A DNA stretch of 55,497 nt from Hyphomicrobiales bacterium (GTDB lineage: Bacteria > Pseudomonadota > Alphaproteobacteria > Rhizobiales > Beijerinckiaceae), in contig JAFAHO010000422.1 in the NCBI GenBank assembly GCA_019237205.1, positions 1-55,497 of the forward strand, written 5' to 3'. Positions 19,953 through 27,459 of the stretch are shown here, piece by piece. The notes below the pieces were generated by a model that did no database searches, had not been told where the DNA came from, and saw nothing but the letters and a program-made list of their open reading frames with translations. The translations under genes and the position numbers were made by a program. The first letter of the stretch is position 1. Each line of letters begins with the position of its first letter.

Positions 19953-22900
19953 TCAAACGTCGAGGAGCGCCCTCGCGTCCCTTAGGTCGGCGACCTCGAA
20001 TCCCTCGGTAAACCAGCCATAGACTCCGGCCAGCGTCTGTCGCGCTTCCGCCGACTTGCCCTGCCTCCTCCGCAGACGGCTCAGGCTCATCGCGGCGCGC
20101 AACTCAAGCGACTTGGCGCCCTGGCTCGATGCGACGCTAAGAGCCTTGTTGAAGTATTCCTCGGCAACCTTTTCGCGGTCGGATGCGGCGCCTTGCGGGA
20201 CTTGCTGACCCAGCAAGAGTTCCCCCTTGAGACGATGCAATTCCGCCTCCCACCAGCACTCGCCGCTGCTCTGGACCGCGACATGCGCCTCGTCCACCAA
20301 GCGAAGCGCCTCCGGCCCCTGTTCCACGGAACCCAGGGCATGGGCGAGCAAGCCCAGATAGTACGGCAGCATGATCTGGGCCCCCGTGGCCTGGTAGCCG
20401 GCGACGCCCTGACGCATCTGAGCGATCCCGTTGTCGACCTGATTGCCTGCGGTCAACGCCCAGCCGTGCAGGATCATTCCCATCAACAACCAGAACACAA
20501 ACTGCTGCTCGGTCGACAGTGCGAGAGCTTCTGCTGCGTCTTTCTGGGCGACCTGCTGATCTTGAAGGAGCTGATAGAGCCATGCTGAAAAGTCCAAGGC
20601 GATGACCAAGCTATAAGGATGGGACAATTGTCTGGCTAGCGCCAAAGCCTCGTCGTTCCTCTTTCGGGCCTGGTCCGGGTAGCCAAGGAACCAAAGAGCC
20701 CACGCCGCGTGGGACCTGCAAACGACGCCTGAATCTTGCCCGTAGCCGAACGCCATTGAGGCATGCCGCGTAGGGTCGTAGATCGCGATCACGTCCTCCA
20801 AGTGTTGGAGCGCTGCGGCAAACTGTCCGAGGGCGAGCATCGTTACCCCCAATGCATGATGGGCAAGCATGCGGAGGTCCGAGCTGTTTGCGCCGTCGGC
20901 CATCCGCAGGCACTGCTCCGCAAGCTCGCGCGCTGTTTTGTGCTCGGCGCGCGCCGTATAGAAGCTCCACAACGCCCAGAGTACCGGGAAAAGGGGCGGC
21001 GCCTCGCCGGCCATCTGACAAAGCTCCCGCGCTCGGCCGTAGACTCTCGCGACGTCCGGGGATGCGAAGCCTCTGGTCGCGATCAGCGGAGTGCCCTGCG
21101 CGAGATGGAGCGCGAGTTCTTGCTGGAAGCGTTCGGGTGTCTCCGGCAAGGTCTTCAGCAATTCCTGGGCCGTCTCGAAGTGGGCGATCGCCTCCAGGTT
21201 TGCGGAGCGACGCATTGATTTCTCGCCGGCCAATTTCCAATACGGGATGGCAGCGTCTTTGAGATCCGCGGCAGTGTAGTGATGGGCCAGGACCTCCGGC
21301 TGGGCTTCGACAACTTCCGAAAATCGCTCTTTCAGCGCCTGGGCGATCTGGCGGTGAAATTGTTGCCGTTTGTTTCTGACCAGGGATTGATAGGCGGCGT
21401 CCCGAATGAGCGCGTGCTTGAATCTGTACCTCGCCGACGGGGCGCTTCCGTCCTCGAACAGAAGCTCGCTATCGGCAAGCTTCTTCAGCTCCACTCGTAG
21501 CGTTTCTTCCTCGATTGGAGCGACCTCGCGCAGCAATCTCCAGGAAAACTCGTTGCCGATTGCCGAGGCGATCTGCGCAACCTCTCTCGCCCCTTCCAGG
21601 CGATCCAGACGCGCCATCAGCATGTCATGCAACGTGGCGGGGATCTCGTGCGTCGACGCCCCCGCGTCGCCGCGCTCCACCAAGACTTTCGTCAGCTCCT
21701 CGATGAAGAGCGGAATACCGTCGGTGCGATCGATGATCTCGTCGACCGTGGCCTTGGGCAACGCCTTGTCGCTGGTCAGGTTCGCGATCATTTCTGCGCG
21801 GCGCTGGTGCGGCAGACGATCGAGACTCACCAGGGTTACATGCGGGCGCCCAATCCAGGGCGCGACAAACTCCGGCCGAAAAGTGATCACCATCATGACC
21901 GGCCGGGTGGGTGCGCGATCGACAATCAGGTTCAGCAGTTCGAGCGAGGTCGGATCGATCCAGTGCACGTCCTCGAACACGATCAGCAACGGCTGTCGCG
22001 CCAGCCCCTCAGCCTGCGCCACCAGCGCTTGCAGGGTCCTTTCCCGACGCTTCTGGGGACTGAGATCGAGCGGCGGGTAGCGATTTCCAGTCGGAATCGA
22101 CAACAGCTCGGCAAATAGCGGCGCAACCCCGCCAACATCGTCGGTAGCCCGAGCGAGCACCGCCTCGAGCTTGTCGAGCCTTTGCTCGGCGGTGTCGCCG
22201 CGCTTGAATCCCGCAGCCCTTTCAATGTGAGTGATAACGGGATAGAGCGCGCTGCCCTGGCGGTTGGGCGCACAGAAATAGCGCATCCGTATATGCGGCT
22301 CATCGCCGAGCCCATCCAGAAGCGTCTGAACAACCCGCGATTTGCCGATGCCGGGCTCCCCCGATATCAGCACGACATTGCCGTCGCCTGCTCTCGCTTG
22401 CTGCCAGAGGCGCATCATCAGATCGGTTTCCTCTTCTCGACCGACGAGCTGGGCGTTGGCTGTGCGCAACGCTTTGAAGCGGCTGACGACGGCGCTCGGG
22501 CCCACGACTTCCCAGGCCTGCACCGGCGCGGCGAAACCCTTGAGAGACTGGGCGGCGATGGCGTTCAACTCGAAGAGTTCGCCGATAAGCCGGCGTGTGT
22601 CGCCGCTGATGATGACGCCGTTCGGTTCGGCGATTGCCTGAAGCCGCGCCGCAAGATTGGGGGTTTCGCCGACCACATCGTGTTCACGCGCAACGCCCCC
22701 GCCGATGAGGTCGCCGACCAGCACCAATCCGGTCGCAATCCCCACCCTCACGCGCAGAGGTTTACCGGTGTCGTCGTGGTGCTTCGATACGGCGTCTTTC
22801 AAAGCCAGCCCGGCGCGCACGGCGCGCTCCGCATCGTCCTCGTGCGCCCGTGGATAGCCGAAATAGGCGACGACGCCGTCGCCGACATATTCGGCGACAA

Positions 22901-23285
22901 AGCCTCCGGACCTGACAATCTCGGCGGTACAACTTCGGCGATACTTCTCGATGATCTCGTGAAGCTCCTCGGGATCCAGACGGGTGGAAAGCGCGGTCGA
23001 TCCAACCAGGTCGCCGAACAGGACCGTGAGATGACGGCGCTCCATGGTGCGGCGGCCGATGCGCTCCTCGGCAGGGGGGATCTGAGCGCCCGTGAGGGGA
23101 GCATCAAGTCGAGGACCCGCAATCGCGCGGAGCAGCTTGCGGCGATCGCCAAGCGCAATGCCAAGTTGTTCGAGATCCTGCTCGGTCAGGTCGGGAAGGG
23201 TCGAAAAATCGATGCGATTCTCAGAAAAGCGCTGAGCATACTCGGACATGCCGAGCGACTTCAGCCAGTCTGCAACCGTGATCAC
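19953..23285 (-). CDS. SAM domain - class III nucleotide cyclase - AAA ATPase - TPR regulatory protein
   Basis: A 1,110-residue multidomain protein. Order: SAM domain (about 4-64; VADWLKSLGMSEYAQRFSEN), class III cyclase homology domain (about 84-255; metal aspartates D92 in FGDLVGST and D136 in YVGDGVV, transition-state N210/R214 in NLAARL), AAA/STAND ATPase (Walker A GEPGIGKS at 309-316, Walker B LIVFEDVHWID), then a long TPR-like helical region (about 620-1090). The position that is Lys (adenine-binding) in most relatives is Glu132. I set the start at GTG 23285, preceded by AGAGGGGA; a TTG at 23315 would add 10 residues. Such proteins are believed to sense partners through the TPR part, but substrates are mostly unknown. 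A methyltransferase and two NTF2-like genes lie upstream on the same strand. Confidence 0.9.
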   Translation of the reverse strand: MITVADWLKSLGMSEYAQRFSENRIDFSTLPDLTEQDLEQLGIALGDRRKLLRAIAGPRLDAPLTGAQIPPAEERIGRRTMERRHLTVLFGDLVGSTALSTRLDPEELHEIIEKYRRSCTAEIVRSGGFVAEYVGDGVVAYFGYPRAHEDDAERAVRAGLALKDAVSKHHDDTGKPLRVRVGIATGLVLVGDLIGGGVAREHDVVGETPNLAARLQAIAEPNGVIISGDTRRLIGELFELNAIAAQSLKGFAAPVQAWEVVGPSAVVSRFKALRTANAQLVGREEETDLMMRLWQQARAGDGNVVLISGEPGIGKSRVVQTLLDGLGDEPHIRMRYFCAPNRQGSALYPVITHIERAAGFKRGDTAEQRLDKLEAVLARATDDVGGVAPLFAELLSIPTGNRYPPLDLSPQKRRERTLQALVAQAEGLARQPLLIVFEDVHWIDPTSLELLNLIVDRAPTRPVMMVITFRPEFVAPWIGRPHVTLVSLDRLPHQRRAEMIANLTSDKALPKATVDEIIDRTDGIPLFIEELTKVLVERGDAGASTHEIPATLHDMLMARLDRLEGAREVAQIASAIGNEFSWRLLREVAPIEEETLRVELKKLADSELLFEDGSAPSARYRFKHALIRDAAYQSLVRNKRQQFHRQIAQALKERFSEVVEAQPEVLAHHYTAADLKDAAIPYWKLAGEKSMRRSANLEAIAHFETAQELLKTLPETPERFQQELALHLAQGTPLIATRGFASPDVARVYGRARELCQMAGEAPPLFPVLWALWSFYTARAEHKTARELAEQCLRMADGANSSDLRMLAHHALGVTMLALGQFAAALQHLEDVIAIYDPTRHASMAFGYGQDSGVVCRSHAAWALWFLGYPDQARKRNDEALALARQLSHPYSLVIALDFSAWLYQLLQDQQVAQKDAAEALALSTEQQFVFWLLMGMILHGWALTAGNQVDNGIAQMRQGVAGYQATGAQIMLPYYLGLLAHALGSVEQGPEALRLVDEAHVAVQSSGECWWEAELHRLKGELLLGQQVPQGAASDREKVAEEYFNKALSVASSQGAKSLELRAAMSLSRLRRRQGKSAEARQTLAGVYGWFTEGFEVADLRDARALLDV

Positions 23286-23553
23286 GATTCCCCTCTGGTT
23301 TCTGGCCGATGCCAATGGCGGCGGAAATATGTCAGCTCCCTATTGGCGGGCCCGTTGCCGGCGCCTTGGAGGCGGTGCGCTCTTGGTGTCGCTTCCGAAT
23401 TGATAACTGACAACTCCCCTCGCGGCAATGGTCATTCAGTTTGGCGCGCAGGTTTGGCGCCGTACTTGGGGGCAGGCGCAACAAGGCGTGCAGCGGCCCG
23501 GTCCGCGACGCCGGAGCGGGCGACTCGCAGGCGGGGCGGGAAGAGCATCCGCT

Positions 23554-24408
23554 TCAGGCGCCCTTGGAAAAACTCAGCAACGCATAGCGGAGGCCGCCGC
23601 CGGCCAGACCGTCCCGCACCATGGAGTGAGCCTTGAACGACGCCGCATGCCGGCTAGTTGCGGAGTCGCACGAATGATAGCCTTTCGATTCGGCTTCGAT
23701 CAGCGCGAGCGTCGTTGTCCAAAAATGTTCGGTTCGGTCAGTAACATCGAAGAGTGGACTTGGCTTCAGACCCGACTCCTGTGCCGCCGAAAAATATTCT
23801 TCGATCGTGCCGATCCGGGTGTGCCAATGGCTGTTGAAGAGGTCCGCGTATTCGGGTCTTTCAAGAAAGCAGTCGATAATGAAGATCGAGCCTCCCGGCC
23901 GCAAGAGCGAGGCGAGCCGCCGGAACCAGTCTTTTCGCGGGAGGTAGCCGGACGCGTCCACCGCCACCGCGGCGTCGAAGCGGTTTTCACCGGGCATCTC
24001 GACCGCGTCGCACACCAGCGCCTCGACCTGCGGCCCGACGCCCGCCTCGGCGGCAAACTTCGACACCCAGCCTGCATGGGACGGCACACAAGTCACAGCA
24101 GTCACCTGCGCGCCGAATTCCTTGGCCCAGAAAATGGCGCCGCCCCCAAGGCCGCAGCCGACATCGAGGATCTGCCCGCTCAAGTGAGATGAAGCATCCC
24201 AGACATCCGCCGCGTGCCGGAGCATGAGCTCCTGCCCGGCGACAAGCCGCTCACGCAGTATTGGAATTGACGCATCCGGCGGCGGCGGATCGTCGACGAG
24301 GCCGGTATGGTAGTGGACGCGGGGGCCTGGGCCGTAGCGTTTCAGGATGGAGTGGGTCTTGCTATCGAAATATGCAATAATATCCTGCAGAATTGCGGGC
24401 GGAGTCAC
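23554..24408 (-). CDS. SAM-dependent class I methyltransferase
   Basis: A 284-residue methyltransferase with GTG start preceded by GGAAG. Motif I is LDVGCGLGGGAIFWAKEFGA (residues 81-100), and the acidic motif II region VEALVCDAVEMP and post-motif FDAAVAVDASGYL follow. The N-terminal segment YFDSKTHSILKRYGPGPRVHYHTG (about 13-36) is not part of the catalytic core and looks like the lid seen in small-molecule C- or O-methyltransferases; terpenoid C-methyltransferases have a comparable HxHTG-like stretch, which I recall but cannot check. The two NTF2-like genes just upstream are a typical partner fold for small-molecule biosynthesis. Substrate unknown. Confidence 0.82.
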   Translation of the reverse strand: MTPPAILQDIIAYFDSKTHSILKRYGPGPRVHYHTGLVDDPPPPDASIPILRERLVAGQELMLRHAADVWDASSHLSGQILDVGCGLGGGAIFWAKEFGAQVTAVTCVPSHAGWVSKFAAEAGVGPQVEALVCDAVEMPGENRFDAAVAVDASGYLPRKDWFRRLASLLRPGGSIFIIDCFLERPEYADLFNSHWHTRIGTIEEYFSAAQESGLKPSPLFDVTDRTEHFWTTTLALIEAESKGYHSCDSATSRHAASFKAHSMVRDGLAGGGLRYALLSFSKGA

Positions 24409-24525
24409 GATCGGCTTCCATCATTACCGCGGACTGATTAGCAAAGCCCGATTCGATCCCCAGCTCAAGGCGCGGCCAGCTCGGCCGGGTTTCAACCGAG
24501 AGCCGGCCCCGAAGACCAACGATTT

Positions 24526-24960
24526 CTAATCAGTTGATGACGGACCTACAGCAAAAAATTTGGTAATAACGAAATTATTGTCCGGATCAAAATCAAAGTC
24601 ATAATTCAGAGTGGGGTTGTCGGTGCTGCCGTCAATGTCGGTCCAAGCTGCCGTACCTGTCACCTTTGAATCGCCGAGCGGGGTGTACGTCGTGGGATTG
24701 AACGTTGAGCCTGCGATGCCGGGGATCTGGCCGGTTGGGGCGACAGGGCCATTCGTAAGATATTGTAAAACTTTGGCCTTGCCCTTATACTTTTTTTTAC
24801 CGTCTCGTAGCCTACAAATTATGACGTTCTGATCAAGCAAGTTGCCGAGAGTAGTCTTGTCCTGAGGATTAGAGCTGAAGGCAGTTGCGGCTGCCTGAAG
24901 CGCAGCTTGCGCGCTTGCGTACACCACCATATGGTGTGCCCCAGGCTTATAACCAGGCAT
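24526..24960 (-). CDS. NTF2-like (SnoaL-type fold) small protein, copy 2
   Basis: A 144-residue protein that I place in the NTF2-like superfamily from its pattern: an N-terminal helix (AQAALQAAATAFSSN), DQNVIICRLRDGKKKYKGKAKVLQYL, and three C-terminal strands ending NYDFDFDPDNNFVITKFFAV. It shares AGSTFxP (83-89) and TGxAxWTDxDGS (101-112) with the next gene, so the two are paralogues. The ATG is supported by a strong GGAGGAA. The region is AT-rich: the 60 bases 24541-24600 contain only 21 G or C. Members of this fold are cyclases, isomerases or ligand binders; the actual function is unknown. Confidence 0.72.
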   Translation of the reverse strand: MPGYKPGAHHMVVYASAQAALQAAATAFSSNPQDKTTLGNLLDQNVIICRLRDGKKKYKGKAKVLQYLTNGPVAPTGQIPGIAGSTFNPTTYTPLGDSKVTGTAAWTDIDGSTDNPTLNYDFDFDPDNNFVITKFFAVGPSSTD

Positions 24961-25221
24961 CGCAGTTTCCTCCGTAGTTTCAATTCCCAGATCGGGCTAT
25001 TCACTCTTAAACTTTGATCATCAGCGCGATTGTGCTCGATGTCAATAGCCCGTCCCCCAGGGTGACCAACTCATCCAATCCAGACCGGACTAATCAAATG
25101 AACCCCGCCCGGCGGTGGGGCTAGACACCGATTCCCGGCCCAAGCCGAGCACTGTGGTGAGCCCGTCGCGAGTCCGCAATATCCTTGCTGTAAGCCAAAT
25201 GACGGCCCGTTTCTTCGATGC

Positions 25222-25632
25222 CTAGCCTGCCGAGGAGGCCCACAGGCTACTGATCGTTCCACCCGGATCAAAAGTGAAGAGGAAACTAATCGTGCCAGGA
25301 GGGCTGCCGTCGTTGTCCGTCCAGTCCGCCTTCCCGGTTACAATGACAGGGTACGATCTCGGTGTAAAATCCACGGTGCCTGGTACGGGTTTGAAGGTGC
25401 TCCCTGCGTTGCCCCCCGGGTAGGGGGTCGTAAGATGGGTCACAACATCCTTTATCCCGGCGGCTACAACTTCCCCTTCGGTTATCCCATAGAGAATAAC
25501 ATTCTGGGAAAGCGTGCCGGTCAAAGCAGGCACGTCCTGCTTACCAGTGATTGGGTCCGGGTTGAAAGCGGCTACAGCCGTTAGAAAATTTTGTACTGCG
25601 GTTTGAATGTTCGCCGCAAATTTTACTGGCAT
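25222..25632 (-). CDS. NTF2-like (SnoaL-type fold) small protein, copy 1
   Basis: A 136-residue paralogue of the preceding protein: ALTGTLSQNVILYGITEGEVVAAGIKDVVTHL, AGSTF at 76-80 and TGKADWTDNDGS at 99-110, then SFLFTFDPGGTISSLWA. It lacks a signal peptide or membrane segment. AAGGGAGAGA precedes the ATG by eight bases. It is the first gene of the four-gene minus-strand group that ends with the cyclase-ATPase-TPR protein. The two copies are strongly diverged outside the shared motifs, so the duplication is old or they were acquired together. Confidence 0.7.
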   Translation of the reverse strand: MPVKFAANIQTAVQNFLTAVAAFNPDPITGKQDVPALTGTLSQNVILYGITEGEVVAAGIKDVVTHLTTPYPGGNAGSTFKPVPGTVDFTPRSYPVIVTGKADWTDNDGSPPGTISFLFTFDPGGTISSLWASSAG

Positions 25633-25689
25633 TCAAGTCTCTCCCTTAAATCCGCCCGAGAGGGCGCCCGCATTCTGCGACGCGAATTA

Positions 25690-25958
25690 TTAATCATCAA
25701 CTTCATTGCGGACGAAGTCAATATGGCGAAATGCGGATGCAATGCGGATGACCGCCTCCGCGAAGTAGCCGCGGTCGATCCTGAGCAGGAACAGCTGCAC
25801 CTCGGGCAGGAACCACAGCGCCTTCGGTCCTTGCGCGTGCGCTCGAAGGCGAACGGCTCGCCTATGCGCAGCATCGCCTGCGACCCGTAGGCGCCGAAGA
25901 ACGTTCCGCCGTCGCGCTGTCCTCCGTCCCTCACTTGGGCGTGTTCAAAGGACTGCAT
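25690..25958 (-). pseudogene. Frameshifted remnant, probably the C-terminal part of a DUF3141 protein
   Basis: Reading the minus strand, one frame gives GGTFFGAYGSQAMLRIGEPFAFERTRK and, after a frame change near 25830, another gives GPKALWFLPEVQ, LRIDRGYFAEAVIRIASAFRHID and a stop at 25690. Both look like real protein sequence but neither frame is open across the whole stretch. The xTFFxxYGSxxL and RGYFAEAVIRI segments remind me of the C-terminal half of DUF3141 proteins (PHA-synthase-related), which lie beside acetate kinase in many Rhizobiales. The family call is from memory and only moderately sure; that the stretch is decayed coding sequence is more certain. Confidence 0.5.
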
Positions 25959-25985
25959 GTCGAGGCCATGGCGGATCCTCTTCGG

Positions 25986-27200
25986 TTAGGTCGAGAGCGA
26001 GGCGGCTTTCGCACTCGCCACGCCCGCGGTCGCGACCGTGTGTTCCGCGATCATGCGTTCCTCGTCGGTCGGAATGACGAAGACGATCGTCGGAGAATGT
26101 TTGGCGCTGATGATCTCGGCGCTGGCGCGGTTCGCCTCGATGTCGATATGGATTCCCATCCATTCCATGCCGGAGAGGACCGCTTCGCGCACTTTCCAGG
26201 CGTGTTCGCCGATGCCGCCGGTGAAGACGATGGCCTCCGCGCCGTCGACGACAGCGGCCAGGCCCCCGAGCTCGCGCCGCACGCGGGCGACGAAATAGGC
26301 GATGGCGTCGCGCGCCGCCGGACTGTCGGACGCCTCGAGCTCCCGCATGTCCTGGGAAATTCCCGACATGCCCTTGAGGCCGGAATTCTTGTAGAGCAGA
26401 TCGGTGATCTCATCCGCGCTCATCTTCTTCTCGGCCATCAGATAGAGCAGCACGCCCGGATCGAGCTGGCCGCATCGCGTGCCCATCGGCAGCCCGTCGA
26501 GCGCAGTAAAGCCCATGGTCGAGGCCATCGAGCGTCCGTTCTTCACCGCGCACATCGAGGCGCCGTTGCCGAGGTGGGCGATGATCACGTCCTCTCGCGC
26601 GATCCGCGGCGCGATGCTCCTCATCTTTCGGGTGATGTATTCGTAAGAGAGACCGTGAAAGCCGTAGCGCCGCACGCCCTCGTCGTAGTAGGAGCGAGGC
26701 AGCGCAAACGTGTCCGAGACGAACGGATGGCTGCGATGGAAGGCCGTGTCGAAGCAGGCGACCTGCGGCGTCGACGGAAAAGCCTTCATCGCCGCTTCTA
26801 TCCCGGCAATGTTATGCGGCTGGTGGAGCGGCGCGAGCGGGATGAGCTTCCTCAGTTTCGCCAACGCCTCGCCGTTGATGAGCATCGGTTGAACGAAGTC
26901 GGGCCCGCCGTGCACGACGCGATGGCCGACCGCCGCGACCGAACTGTCCTGGCCCTTCGCGCGGAGCCCGCCGAGAATGGCGCCCATCGCCGCTTGATGG
27001 TCCATGCGGCCGAGCGAGCGCTCGAAGCGTAGCTCGGTTGTCTCGCCCGCGGCTGATGAGATCGAGCCCTTCGGGGTCGCGCCGATCCCCTCGATCTGCC
27101 CCGAGGCGAGAAGGTCGAGCGGGCCGCCGTCGGCGACGCCGAAGGCGGCGAATTTGATTGAGGACGAACCGGCGTTGAGCGTCAGAACCACTTTGGTCAA
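25986..27200 (-). CDS. ackA: Acetate kinase
   Basis: A 404-residue enzyme that interconverts acetate + ATP and acetyl phosphate + ADP. It opens TKVVLTLNAGSSSIKFAAF (ASKHA phosphate-1 motif) and has VGHRVVHGG, FDTAFHRSHP, RRYGFHGLSYEYI, HLGNGASMCAVKNGRSMASTMGFTALDGLPMGTRCGQLDPG and FTGGIGEHAWKVRE in the proper order. The start is a TTG (27200) with CGGAG eight bases upstream; no ATG or GTG is placed better. pta, the usual partner, is absent, and only a decayed gene lies downstream. A phosphotransacetylase or phosphoketolase must therefore be elsewhere if the pathway runs. Confidence 0.95.
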   Translation of the reverse strand: MTKVVLTLNAGSSSIKFAAFGVADGGPLDLLASGQIEGIGATPKGSISSAAGETTELRFERSLGRMDHQAAMGAILGGLRAKGQDSSVAAVGHRVVHGGPDFVQPMLINGEALAKLRKLIPLAPLHQPHNIAGIEAAMKAFPSTPQVACFDTAFHRSHPFVSDTFALPRSYYDEGVRRYGFHGLSYEYITRKMRSIAPRIAREDVIIAHLGNGASMCAVKNGRSMASTMGFTALDGLPMGTRCGQLDPGVLLYLMAEKKMSADEITDLLYKNSGLKGMSGISQDMRELEASDSPAARDAIAYFVARVRRELGGLAAVVDGAEAIVFTGGIGEHAWKVREAVLSGMEWMGIHIDIEANRASAEIISAKHSPTIVFVIPTDEERMIAEHTVATAGVASAKAASLST

Positions 27201-27364
27201 GATCTTACTCCGTGGCCGTGGCGATGCCCAGCTCGGCCCCAAAGGCGACGCCCCCTGAGCTGAAGCGCGGGCCGAAAGATCGCGGAACCCTACGCGAACA
27301 ATCGACGCGTTTGAAGCGCAGCAGCGCAGTCCGCATGGCTCGGGCTGGAATTGCGCCCAAATGA

Positions 27365-27383
27365 CTGTCATGATTCTGTCATG
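27365..27383 (+). promoter_or_regulatory. Direct repeat CTGTCATG upstream of the decarboxylase gene
   Basis: CTGTCATG occurs at 27365-27372 and again at 27376-27383, a period of 11 bases or about one helical turn, some 80 bases ahead of the decarboxylase start. It could be a binding site for a dimeric regulator; no known consensus is matched. Confidence 0.3.
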
Positions 27384-27459
27384 GGTCTTCTGTCTTAGCT
27401 GGAGTCCCTAAATCGGGGCGCCGCAGTCGAGCCTGAACCGTCCAGGGTCAAGGATTCTC

